Shown here in pieces: positions 17,738 to 28,881 of a stretch of DNA of 64,000 nucleotides. Source of the DNA: Malachius bipustulatus. Lineage: Eukaryota; Arthropoda; Insecta; Coleoptera; Melyridae. Below the pieces are notes generated by a model that saw only the letters and a program-made list of their open reading frames with translations, had not been told where the DNA came from and ran no database searches. Numbering within the stretch: position 1 is the first letter of the stretch; every line of letters begins with the position of its first letter. The position numbers and the translations under genes are program-made. The stretch covers positions 6,448,001-6,512,000 of the forward strand of contig OU342635.1 of NCBI GenBank assembly GCA_910589415.1. The letters are read 5' to 3'.

Positions 17738-19946
17738 TGTGACATGTCGAGAACATCGACAGTCCGTATTTTGAAATATCAGGGGAATTAAGAATTCAGC
17801 TGGGTAAAAGAAAAATATCCAGAAGTAAAACGTGATTTACATTTGAACATAGAGCTCAGGTCTTTTCTCTGTTAAGAATATTATAATCTTAATGATGCAT
17901 GTATAATAGTTAGTTATAGTCTGGAGGTTGGCCTTGGCAGAAGGCTCGCGTAACTGAAATCCATGAGAAACGGACGACATGAACAAGGGTCCGTCTGTAA
18001 CAGGCGGCAAAACTAGCGAATAGAAAATTCCATTACGTCTAGACACGGGATAATGAATTTAATCAGGTCACGGAGACGATTAAGTAGGTAGACACGAGAG
18101 TGAACACACAGAAGTTGGGTGAAAAGACGCGAGTCGGTAACGTGAAAAGCTTAGGCAGTGACGCTTAGACCTAGGGGGTTGAAAATCGGAAAAAGACGAC
18201 ACCGGGTGTCGGGGAAGATGGTAGCATAGAATCCGCGGAGAAGATAGAGAGTTGATTGTATAGGTACTCGCGGAGTAGGTACGCGGAAATAAATAAATCG
18301 AGACAATAATAGAGTAAGCGTTGGTCGCGAGGGAGTGTGATAGGATAGGAACTCGGTTACGTGGGGACTCAACACAGGAGTGAATCGTTGACCGTAAGTG
18401 CTCTGGGGGCGCGAGAGAATTTATGGAGATATAGGAAAATAATTAAATAATGCGGTACGGGGTACCGGGAGAAATTAATCGCACGGGGTGCGCGGATTAA
18501 TTAAAATAGGAAGACGAGGGTAGTGGTACTTAATCGTCGGTCGCAGAATGCTCTGGGAGCGCGGCAAATTTTAAGGGAAAGTTAATCCATAGATAAAGGG
18601 AATCGTATAGGCCGGAAAAATAGGCGGGTAATAGTGCTAGGAGAGCAAATTAAGAGAGACGAATCGCATAGGCGAGGGAGTGATCGCGCCACGGTGATTA
18701 ACTATTAGGGTCATAAGGGTCCGTTAGGTTCGGAAGTGTACAAGTGTTGTTTGTGGACAAATAATGTAAGGATCAATAGTAAACAAGAGCCTGCTGCCAA
18801 CGGATGTTAAGGTAGAATGTAGTCTGTAAGATTAACCTTTCATTTATTTTTTTTTATGCCACCTCCAATTTTACGACTCGATGAGTTAAAATTCAGGAAT
18901 TAGTTCATCAATAATGGACAGACGGTGTCAGTCTGATTAAAATATTTTGTAATTAAGAATAACATACCTACTTATGTCTTCGAGTCCTAAAATTGGCATA
19001 ATTTTAGTTTATTGTTCGTAAGCCAGCAAAGGCTGGTTCACCTTAAAATTCTATAATGGTCGGTTAACGAATTTATTATTTTTGTGGGTGCTTGGAGCAT
19101 CTAGTTGTATTTCTAAATTGGATGGGGGAGTAATAAAAAATATCGGAGTGATCACTATCTAAATTTTTGGTCCATCCCCTTAGAAGGATGACTGGCCAGA
19201 AATCGCGACTTTTGGTACGAAATTCACTCAAGGGAAATTAACCCGCAATGAACGCGACCGAAATGTTTTATTGCTCCAGATACAGGTTTACCTAGGATTA
19301 AGTCATTGACCAATAATTAATCAATCGATTGACAATCGTGATATTTCTTATTTCAAATAAATGTAGTCGTTTTCCAATTAATTTAAATTTTAATAAATTG
19401 TAAATTTATTTGCAATGTGGCCTTTCTTTTCCACCCATGAAATTTAATTAAAGCATCAAATTAATAATCGAATAACTTGAGTTACAACAAGGCAGAGGAA
19501 GTCAGTAGAATTTAATTGATTTTTATTATTTTCTAAATTTTATTTGTTCAACAATAAACTTCCCAGTGAGTAAGTGACAAGATCAAGTCAGTGATATAAA
19601 GCTACCTACAATAATTATTAAGATGACCAACAGGGCAGAAGTCCAGATTTCAGGAAACATCAGCGAAAGATAAGTATAGAATAGAGCCATGAGTTACCTC
19701 GAATAATCCCCAAAAAGAGCTGCCACTCATATTAATTGAGATGGTGTAGCCCCTACCTACCATTCTTTTCGAAAGCCTTTTTCTGACAAACCGCTCGGCC
19801 AGCCAAAGGACTAATGTGACAGGGAGACTTTAACTTCATAATAACGATAGTGAGAGCAAACAACGCAAGTTGTGTGTTCGATCTATCGGAAGAGTGAACG
19901 TTAAGGAAAAGAGATTTTCACATCATCTCATCCCCCGCCGGTTACA
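17738..19946 (+). repeat. 3' LTR (2,209 bp)
   Basis: Copy of 4919-7127; the only difference noticed is T at 19916 against C at 7097. It is followed at once by the second CCCC of the target duplication and then by the resumed Polinton gene. Confidence 0.97.
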
Positions 19947-19950
19947 CCCC

Positions 19951-20769
19951 TTTGCTACATCGACACCTAAACGGGATCCAGAGGCAAGCCCCGAGATATC
20001 AGAGGTCGGAGATGAAGAAGAGGCCGAAGGCGGGCCTTCGGTAGCTCGACAGAAATCCGTTGACGATGAAGAAGAGTCCGATGACGAAGGCAGGCCGTCG
20101 GTAGCTCTACAGAAATCCGTTGACGATGAAAAACAAGTCGATGACGGGGAATCCGATGACGCGTCGCAGAAGTCAACCGATGATGATGCTCGATCATCAG
20201 CAGGTTCCGGCGATTTAGGACATCTTCAATATTTTATAGATAAACGTCTAAATTCTAATGATAAAGATGTAGATCGGGTGTCAGGTCCGAAAAAGATGGG
20301 TGATACTTGGAAGCTTGATAAATACCCTGTTCTCTTCTTGGATAATGGAGACGTCCAAGTTGGCTCAATGGTATTCCGTGGTTCAAAAGCTCTTTATCAC
20401 TACCTCTTTATGAAGACGAGGCCTGAGAAATATACATACTTCGACACGCAAGCCTACACATCAATATTATTGCTTACTGGTGTGTATAGCAAAGCCTTAG
20501 CTCGCAACACGCAAAAGTACAAGAATGTAATTGCTCCACTGTTGGCCAAGGTTGCAGACGCGTCAAATCCCCAAGGCTCTATATTAGGGGAGGGTTATAA
20601 GCTTGTAACACCTCAGGTCAAGGACTATGTCTATTACGATGATCCTAATGAACTAGTTGACCGGTTACGTCTATTGATGGCCTCACACCAAGCCGGTAAT
20701 AACGCCCATCACAATGAGATCGAATCCATATTGGAAGAGTTGTATGAAGCAGGTATAATTAGCAACTAA
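19951..20769 (+). pseudogene. 3' part of the split Polinton hypothetical gene
   Basis: 272 codons after the target duplication, in frame with the 5' part at 4661-4918, giving an original length of about 358 aa. The first half is acidic and low-complexity, with a duplicated 60-bp block coding for QKSVDDE-type repeats. The second half is conserved-looking: WKLDKYPVLFLDNGDVQVGS, then YYDDPNELVDRLRLLMAS and a final EIESILEELYEAGII. I have seen that last motif pair in proteins of insect and cnidarian Polintons, but their function is not known to me. A product could still be made from a start within the LTR, which keeps this frame open from 19870, but that is speculative. Confidence 0.75.
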
Positions 20770-20800
20770 AGTACAACTTTTAATCAGTTCGTCAAGAGTC

Positions 20801-21700
20801 ATGGACAAGTTTGGCCGGACCCCTCGAACACTTCGACATGTGTACCCGTCTAGGTCTCAGCTTGTAACAGCGGGTGTTTTGTGCAGAAATGGTCGTCAGG
20901 TGGATTTTAAAACAGCATTAGCCAGGAATCTAGGTGAGCCAGATGATCCTTCAGATGCAACAACCAAGCAGTATGTTGACCAGAGTATGTTAAAAGCACA
21001 ATCAACAGTACAGAAAACCATTCAGGACAATTTGGAGCAGGTCATCAAGACTACATACGATTTGACTAAGAACTACTTGGATGAGCAGTTGGGGCCCCTG
21101 AAAACGGAATTAGTGGTCTTAAAAGACGCCCTCAAACTTTGTAAATTCAATTTGGCTTCGGACATTCAACTCTGTAAGCGTGAGACGAATACTTCAATCA
21201 CACGCCTTGATGACAAACTAGCCGAAATCAGCGAACGCATCGATCTTCAGATTCAGAATACTAATGGTTTGGGTGAACACGTTGGACAGTTAAACGAACG
21301 GTTCGACATCCTTAGCGAAAATTATAAAGAATGTGTAAGAGCTCTAGAGCCCTTAGAACCTTTAACAGCACTAATCAACGAGCACACCGTCGTAGTACAA
21401 AACTTGTCTGAAAATTACAAAAATCTGAGTCAGCGGTGCGTAAAACTGGGCGAAAATTATAAGGAGTGTGTAAAAGGTCTAGAACAATTAGTACCTACAA
21501 TAACACGTGTGAATGAGCATGATGAAGCAGTCAAGGATTTGGGTGAAAAATACAAGACGTGTCAAGTGGTACTGAGTAAGCTAACTGGTAAAATCACACG
21601 TATCGAGTCACAGACAAAGAAAGTGGCTGCCCCGACTACACAGAACCGGTCTAAAGTTCAATCTCCGGCATCAAGACCGGCGAAGACTGTAAAAACATAA
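20801..21700 (+). CDS. Fibre-like coiled-coil protein of the Polinton
   Basis: A 299-aa frame from the ATG at 20801, 31 bp after the previous stop. Residues about 35-65 (ARNLGEPDDPSDATTKQYVD) match the short N-terminal motif of many fibre or tail proteins, in which a DATTKxYVD segment attaches to the particle. The rest is long heptad-rich coiled coil with repeated SENYKECVRALE and GENYKECVKGLEQL segments, then a basic tail rich in Ser, Pro and Lys. A trimeric spike for host contact is the best guess; a scaffolding role is possible. The stop overlaps an AATAAA-like run just before the integrase. Confidence 0.65.
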   Translation: MDKFGRTPRTLRHVYPSRSQLVTAGVLCRNGRQVDFKTALARNLGEPDDPSDATTKQYVDQSMLKAQSTVQKTIQDNLEQVIKTTYDLTKNYLDEQLGPLKTELVVLKDALKLCKFNLASDIQLCKRETNTSITRLDDKLAEISERIDLQIQNTNGLGEHVGQLNERFDILSENYKECVRALEPLEPLTALINEHTVVVQNLSENYKNLSQRCVKLGENYKECVKGLEQLVPTITRVNEHDEAVKDLGEKYKTCQVVLSKLTGKITRIESQTKKVAAPTTQNRSKVQSPASRPAKTVKT

Positions 21701-21707
21701 ATAAAAC

Positions 21708-22631
21708 ATGATGACGCCCAAGCAGATAATTGTGAACGAACTTTACAAACCAGCTCGGAAAAAGTTTATCCGCCGAGCAACCCTCATAACGGGTTTGGAC
21801 GACCTTTGGCAAATAGATTTGGCCGAAATGCAACCGTATGCAAAAGTGAATAGAGGCATGCGCTACATCCTCGTGGTAATAGACTGTTGTTCCAAGTTCC
21901 TATGGACAAGAGCTGTAAAGAGTAAGACAGGAGCTGACGTGAGCAAGGCACTGTCTAGTATTTTAGCTGAGGGTCGCGTACCTGCATTTATTCAAACTGA
22001 TCGAGGTCGCGAATTTTATAATGGAAAATTTAAGGTCTTGATGGAAGACTATTCAATCACCCACTACAGCACCTATAGCACCATGAAGGCAGCAATGGCC
22101 GAGCGAGTAATCAGGACACTCAAGGATCGACTCTATAAGGCCCTCAATTTGCAAGGTACATACCGATGGCTCAAGTTACTGCCAGTTGTTACAGCAGATT
22201 ATAACCAAACAGTGCATAGCACAACCAGGAAGAAACCTGCAGAAGTCAACGCTACCAACGTGGATGAGGTTTTGGAAGCCATTGCGCGTAAACGACCGAC
22301 AAACAGTGTGATTAAGTATTCTAAGGGCGACATTGTACGCATAAGTAAAGCCAAAATGTTACTGGAAAGAAAATTCACCCCAAGATGGAGTACAGAATTG
22401 TTTCGCGTGAGAACCGTTAGAGACACAACACGCCCCGTTACTTACATGCTTGAAGATTTAAATGGAGCGCCCATACAGGGCTGCTTTTATTCCCAAGAGC
22501 TGCAGCGGACCTCAGTTCCTGATACTTACCTTGTAAGCAAAATTTTGCAAAGGAAAGGTTCGCGCGTTTTAGTACAATGGCTAGGCATGGAAGATAAAAC
22601 ATGGATTAACGTCTCCGATCTGATATCTTAA
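21708..22631 (+). CDS. Polinton retroviral-type integrase with C-terminal chromodomain
   Basis: A 307-aa protein starting 7 bp after the fibre-like gene. The catalytic core shows DLWQIDLAEMQ (first Asp), IQTDRGREF (second Asp) and AAMAERVIRTLK (Glu), the DDE pattern of retroviral-type integrases. The C-terminus (YLVSKILQRKGSRVLVQWLG, then a TWINVSDL block) is a chromodomain, which can direct integration to marked chromatin. The N-terminal zinc finger of retroviral integrases is not visible, as in other short Polinton integrases. The frame is intact. Polinton integrase inserts the element and makes 6-bp target duplications in known cases. Confidence 0.92.
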   Translation: MMTPKQIIVNELYKPARKKFIRRATLITGLDDLWQIDLAEMQPYAKVNRGMRYILVVIDCCSKFLWTRAVKSKTGADVSKALSSILAEGRVPAFIQTDRGREFYNGKFKVLMEDYSITHYSTYSTMKAAMAERVIRTLKDRLYKALNLQGTYRWLKLLPVVTADYNQTVHSTTRKKPAEVNATNVDEVLEAIARKRPTNSVIKYSKGDIVRISKAKMLLERKFTPRWSTELFRVRTVRDTTRPVTYMLEDLNGAPIQGCFYSQELQRTSVPDTYLVSKILQRKGSRVLVQWLGMEDKTWINVSDLIS

Positions 22632-22780
22632 GAACTTAAGCTTTTAGTTAGATAACCTTTTTATTGTTTTACATCTTTAACGTGGGAAATAAAATGAAAA
22701 AAAATTACGTGTTTTATTTTTATTAACACCATTTTCAGAAATCATCAATTTCATCATAATATATATTTCAATAATAAGTC

Positions 22781-22898
<118 letters not shown>

Positions 22899-23082
22899 AA
22901 ATTATATTTTACATTAACCTTATAATCTAAAAAAAAAAATGTAAATTATACCTACTCTAAAATTGTAAAATATGTACATGCATCTAATAATTTATAATTG
23001 CATAATCTAGAATAATAATACATACAAAATTATATTTACAGAACCTGAATATATCGCAAAATATTTACACTACTAATCCGAA

Positions 23083-24041
23083 CTAATCCGAACTGTAGCC
23101 GAATGGGAGGGCGTCGTAGGCGTCCACGCGCTTGCGTTTTCGTGTAACAGAGTCTGTAAACTTTTTGCTCAGGTCTGGAGACAGCTTCGCAGGTGTTTAC
23201 CCCCGGTTTATAGCCTTGGAGTTATAAACGTATTTTTTTCGCCGGTCCCCCTCGCAAATCATCTCCTTAAGAGTATTAAAATTAACAAATTTGAGCATTC
23301 TCAAAGTTCATGGTGATACCTTTAACTTTGCAGAATTACACAAAATCGTTAATCTTAGACGAGTAACGGATCGATAGTGTTCGTCTCTAGAAAATTTTTC
23401 TGAATTTCAAACAGACCATCCTCAGTATGTTTACATCTTCAGTACAATAAGACACGATTTAATTTTTTCATGTCAAACTGTACATTTTCTTGACACTCCT
23501 ACATTATACTTATACCATCACAAAAGTCTTCAAAAGTCGAACCCCCCTTAGCTTATTGCGTTTCCTCTAAGGCATGGCATCCCGATGCGGTCGATAGTTA
23601 GTGTAAGGACTCCCGTTGTGAAGAAAGATGCATTGGACTGCAAAATTTTACCCAGTGTGGCTAAAATAACATCCGCCACTAGTTGGTCCTTTCGGCGAAA
23701 CGAAATAGCCACTGGTCTGTCCGGAAAATCCTCGTTACTGAAAACCAGCCCGACTCTGTCGTCGTCGTTGAAATCCCGCATACCATGTTGCAGTACTTCG
23801 TCTAAACCTCGCTATAAAATTACAAAGTCTTAGTATTATTGTAATATTCTTTTAATTTACAATAACTTACCTGAATATAAGTTAACGGGGTCATTAGGCC
23901 GTCGTAGCTGTTGTATTTGAACGTGATGCGCCTACCCGTTAAATTAAATTTCTTAAAGGTCCTACTGCTTGTACCTAGGAGTGTTATTACACTTCTCGAG
24001 GTATGCGGGGATAGGTCCATAATTGAATCATCAGACGCCAT
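23083..24041 (-). pseudogene. Internally deleted Polinton protein-primed DNA polymerase B
   Basis: Reading leftward, exon 1 (24041-23871, 57 codons, ending LTGRRITFKYN plus a short run to PLTYIQ) is followed by a 59-bp GT-AG intron at 23812-23870. Exon 2 continues in frame (RGLDEVLQHG, then DDDRVGLVFSNEDFPDRPV and SFRRKDQL) to a stop at 23548. These are the conserved N-terminal blocks of insect Polinton PolB proteins. At 23286-23083 the C-terminal blocks appear (FVNFNTLKEM, then RKRKRVDAYDALPFGY), broken by an in-frame TAA. The roughly 260 bp between holds no coding sequence, so the exonuclease and polymerase core, normally around 1,000 residues in total, is gone. The element cannot copy itself with this gene. 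Confidence 0.8.
23812..23870 (-). other. 59-bp spliceosomal intron in the PolB remnant
   Basis: Donor CAG|GTAAGT at 23873-23865 and acceptor TTTTATAG ending at 23812, both on the minus strand. Removal keeps the frame and joins two conserved blocks. It indicates transcription in a eukaryotic nucleus. Confidence 0.75.
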
Positions 24042-24339
24042 TTCTGTCTTAAAGAATATAAAATGTTTAATATTGCTTAAAAATAAAACTTTTTTGCATT
24101 TATTTATTGAATATCGATAATAATCAATAAAACGGTCAAGTACTTACAGTTGTTAATCCTCTGGTGGTAATCCGCTGTTGTTAAATATAATTATTTACAC
24201 ACTAGCACTGTACATTATGTTTTACCTGCTTTGGCTAACACTTGACACATCTGCGACGATTCACACGTAACTGACTTTGCGTGTAATGGCGGTTTATTCA
24301 TATTGAATCCACCCCGTCCCCCGATGCGTCTGATTCTAT
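24042..24339. other. No gene seen; upstream of the PolB remnant
   Basis: AT-rich, no coding frame. It may contain the promoter of the former polymerase gene and the start of the Polinton end region. Confidence 0.4.
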
Positions 24340-26260
24340 TATTTTTTCACCCTTTTACCATATGCAAGGTAATCAAAGGAATTTATTGTAGTCGGCATAA
24401 GTAAATAATTTTTAACTCGGGGTCAATATTTCAATGGGCTCTATTTTTATACAACTTACATAATGAGGCGATTAATGTCGCTGACCGATTGAGAATCGAA
24501 TATTTAATTTGACCCACTGTTGGTCAACTGAAACACCTGTTGCAGCGGGGCTATTGTGTAACTATAACAATACAACAATAATAATTCTTTTTTCTCATGC
24601 TGTGTGTTAAAGGATTATAGATATGCAAGGTAATCAAAGGGGTTTTTTTTTGTAGGCGGCATAAGTCATAGGGATTAGTACATGATAACAGAGCAATAAA
24701 TAATGAAATTAAGGGATTAATTAGACAATAGTGCCAACTGGAACACCTGTTGCAGCGGGGCTACCGCTATTGTGTAACTATAACAATACAACAATAATAA
24801 TCCTTTTTCTCATGCTGTGTTATGATTTTTTGCAAAAACCTTGATAAAATACACCGTTAAGGACGACATAATTTTTACCTTACATTACGTAGGTACACTA
24901 ATTGAACGGCTAAGTGCAGATAGGGAAGTACTTCAAAATATTAGTTCTGAGAAAATCAATATAAACTGGGTAGGCACTGCTCTTAATCTGCATCGACGCA
25001 TTTTTTTTTTTACTAATTAATTGTGCCATGTAAATAAATAATTATTATGAAGAAGAACGAGTTTCACTTTGTGTGTTGAGAATCGAATATTTAATTTGAC
25101 CCACTGCTAGTCAACTGGGAACACCTGTTGCATCCGCTATTGTGTAACAGGGATTAGATTTGACCTACATAATACGACGGTTATGGTCAGGTAATCTAAG
25201 GGGGTTTGTAGGCGGCATATGTATAGAATTTTCAACTCGGGATCATGATTTCAAATGGCTCTATTTTTATACAGCTTACATAATGAGGCGAATAATATCG
25301 CTGACCGATCATAGGGGATTTTAGATACATTATACCGCGGGATCATGTAATTATATGCATGACTTTTAATCAAAGGGTTTTAAAAGATTTCATGCACTAT
25401 GTTGAGAATCGAATATTTAATTTGGTCCACTGTAGGCCAACTGGAACACCTGTTGCAGCGGAGCTACCTCTATTGTGTAACATTAAGGGATTATTTATAG
25501 AAATAATATTTTACAGCTTACCTACATAAATAGACGGTGATAATCATAGAATTTGTAGGCGGCTTAAGTATAGAATTTTTAACGCGGGATCATGATTTCA
25601 AAGGGGTCTATTTTTTATACAGCTTAACGTGTAAATGAGGGGAATACTGTCGCTGACCGATCAAAGGGATTAGTACATGATACAATACAACAATAATGAT
25701 TTTGAATTATTTTTCTCACGCTGCCTTGTGTGTTAAAGGATTATAGATACATGGAAAGATTTTACCTACTTTTCTCATGCTGCCTGTGTGTGTTAAAGGG
25801 CTTTATTTTTATATTGAGAATCGAATATTTAATTTGACCCACTGTTGGCCAACTGGAACACCTGTTGCAGCGGGGCTATTGTGTAACTATAACAATACAA
25901 CAATAATTCTTTTTTCTCATGCTGTGTGTTAAAGGATTATAGATATGCAAGGTAATCAAAGGGGGTTTTTTGTAGGCGGCATAAGTCATAGGGATTAGTA
26001 CATGATTACAGAGCAATAAATAATGAAATTAAGGGATTAATTAGACAATAGTGCCAACTGGAACACCTGTTGCAGCGGGGCTATTGTGTAACTATAACAA
26101 TACAACAATAATCCTTTTTTCTCATGTAAAGGATTATAGATATGCAAGGTAATCAAAGGGGGTTTTTTGTAGGCGGCATAAGTCAAAGGGATTAGTACAT
26201 GATAACAGAGCAATAAATAATGAAATTAAGGGATTAAGTAGACAATAGTGACGGCTATAA
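24340..26260. repeat. Degenerate tandem repeat block beside the Polinton end
   Basis: Six or so diverged units share two blocks. One has ATGCAAGGTAATCAAAGG, then TGTAGGCGGCATAAGT. The other has GTTGAGAATCGAATATTTAA, ACTGGAACACCTGTTGCAGC and ACAATACAACAATAAT. The best pair, about 24,600-24,800 and 25,930-26,110, is nearly identical. Position just outside PolB is where a Polinton terminal inverted repeat is expected, but the other end is outside the window, so this is untested. It could also be an unrelated satellite. Confidence 0.7.
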
Positions 26261-28881
26261 ATAACCCTTAAGCTGACATTAATGGGGTTTAGGTCATTAA
26301 AAAGCCATTAAATACCTATACGCACACCTATTCTACTAATAGCGTCATAACGAAATTAGTTTTTACGCTATAAATGGTGTTTTTGTCGTTTGTTATCACT
26401 TTACCGTGTTATGGGTATGGCGAGAGAAAAAAACCTTATAGGTCCAAATTGTATGGGTAGTGAGAAAACGGAAATAAAGGTAGCAAATTTTGGGCAGTTA
26501 ATTTTTATCTGACACTTTGAAATAAAGAGATCAAATTAGGAGCCAGATTGTTCCACGCTAAAGCTCTATGAGCTTTAGCTCGATCGATCACCTCAACTTT
26601 TCCAGAATTAATTATATAAACTATTTATGTCCCTTTGTCGCTTTCATTAACTTGTCACCATTACAGACAAACTCAAATCTTGTAAACTGGGTACTGGAGG
26701 TTGGCACTAATTATTTACTACTGATGTCTCCAAAGGAATGTTCAGTTCACTTACAGTGGATGTCGCTAGAGTTTTTATTCTTTTAGGTTGAACTAATCAA
26801 ATGAATGAACCTGCAGTTGAGCTTGAGCAGCAGTCAGTTGTTTCTGTTCTACTTAGTAGAAGACAAGGTGACGGTTGCAGATAGGGTTGCTAGAATAGAG
26901 TAATGAGTGTCTTTTGAAATTTAAACCGCCACGCGATGTTCGATGTTGAGGTCGGTCACTGTCGGAAAGTTTCAAGTTAATTGAAGATATTATTTGCCGG
27001 AAACACTCTTGTTTAATTGAGGGACACGTTTTGATTTTGATGTTGAAAAAATATTTCACTATCGGTGAAGAAAAACTCATAAAGCCGTCGTGGTTATATG
27101 TAGTTATTTCGAAACGCAGTTTCTAGGAACGACCGAAACACTCGTTGGTTTTTGGTTTAAAACTCAAATTTCGTTAAGGTTTTTCTCAAATTATTAGAAG
27201 CTGTTGTGATTTTCTTCAAAAAGATAAAGGCCAGGCACCGGAAAAGATAAAATTTAGGTAAGGTAGATTTACAGGTAAGCTTTTCGCGTCCGTCCATCGT
27301 CACTCCCGGGCCTGCGCTCTCCTGCTCCGCGACGCTTTCCTCTTGCTAGTCTCGCGACATCCAGCCCTTCCATCCAATCTCGAGACCTTGTCGTCCACAT
27401 TGCCTAATAAAGACCTCTTCCTTTCTTTTTATTCGGATCTCAATCCCTCTTATGTCATTGTCAACCTATCGTCATCATCTTTTGTACCGCGTTTTCTCAC
27501 CATGCTACTTCCACATTGATAATTTTCTTGCGCGCGACGCACCTATCAAATTGTGCTTTCTGGCACGGTCAAAGGTCCGAGAATTTATACACGATAATAC
27601 TTTTAAGAAAAAGGTCGCTGAGAATCTTAGCGTAAGAAAACAATTTTAACGTCGTAAATGAGTTACAGGGTTAGAACAATCGAAAAATTTTCGATGAAAG
27701 ATGCAAAAACTGGATTGTCGACTTCCAGAAAAAAACATCAGCGATAAGAATAAGGTCGTTTTGGCTATCGATATTTAAGAAGGTGCAAATTGAAGGGAAG
27801 TATACATATTTTCAAACCATGATACTGGAATTAACCATTAACCTAGCAGTGATCTGCCCTCTACTGACAGTAGTGACTCGAGGCAGAGTTCACTGAAACC
27901 ACGACAACTTCACCAGCGCCGCCAAGCGTATATTGGTGACACTAATAGGTATATTATTTTCTGAAACGCGGCGAGAGTTTTAAATATCAACACGGGAAAC
28001 AAAACTTCCAAGCTTAGTTAGAGGGATTACGAATTAGTACAACAATTATAACAAAGTTTGTTTATCAACAATAAATGACACCCATCGCCGCATGAGCGTG
28101 CTGTAAAACTTGTCGCTCAATTTAAGGGAGAGTGTCCGCGGTATTGATGCTTGAGCATATTTGGTCAACATTGAAATCATTTGAAGGGATTCGATGTCCG
28201 CCAGACGAGGTTTCAAAAAATGAATTGATAACATGCTGTCAAATCGAAAATTTTCACTTTTCCATGATGAAACGAGCAGTAGAAATCTTAATTTGTCTAG
28301 CCAACCCTAATAAGTGCTTAGCCCTATTATTATTCAACTTTACATACAAAATACAAACAATAGCAATGACTTTACCACACATTTACAATTTACAAGTGAC
28401 TTCCCAGACACTAGACACTAGACACTGCCTGTAGAAAATTCAAATAAACCGGGGGATTTAACTCTTTCCCATCAAAATAACAGTTTTCAACAAATAGAAA
28501 ACATGTTACCGAAGAGTAATGGAAGGTTACCTTAGGAGGCGGCGCGTTTGCCCAAATCCCAATAAAACTGAAGTATCTTGTTTTCATCTGAACAATCACG
28601 AATAACATCGAAAGCTCCAAGTTTCACTGAATAATGTTGTTTTGGAACACAATTACAATTCACAGCGTATCTTGCCGTAACTTTTGATAAACTTCGTTAA
28701 CTTACAAATCATTGAAAAGCACAATGATCAAGCACATTGAATTGAATATTACGTAATAAATTATTCGAAACTAAAAACAACATAACACACATACAGGATC
28801 TTGCAAAAAATTTAAAAAAGGCTAATGGGGACAATTTTCATTGTTCACTACTGCCGTATAAAACAAGAACCGAAATTAACC
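26261..28881. other. No recognised gene
   Basis: AT-rich sequence with short frames only. A GC-rich patch at 27285-27400 is followed by AATAAA near 27407 and could be an untranslated exon. A 62-codon antisense frame at 28046-28234 looks weakly protein-like but resembles nothing I know. Confidence 0.4.

Larger units (their letters stand above)
4919..19946 (+). mobile_element. Complete env-bearing Ty3/gypsy endogenous retrovirus-like element (15,028 bp)
   Basis: Bounded by two direct LTRs beginning TGTGAC and ending GTTACA. It is flanked by the same 4 bp, CCCC, at 4915-4918 and 19947-19950. The order is LTR, primer-binding site, gag, pol, env, polypurine tract, LTR. In pol the order protease, reverse transcriptase, RNase H, integrase identifies Ty3/gypsy (Metaviridae). 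All three genes are open, and the LTRs differ at one base that I could find, C at 7097 versus T at 19916. The insertion is therefore recent and the element may have moved recently. Odd features are the length (most gypsy elements are 5-9 kb), the 2.2-kb LTRs, and additional domains in pol (G-patch, repeats, macrodomain). Confidence 0.96.

Noticed and set aside
28046..28234. 62-codon minus-strand frame with a protein-like look
   Set aside because: No recognised motif, no splice sites and no second exon; could be a transposase relic, but this cannot be supported.
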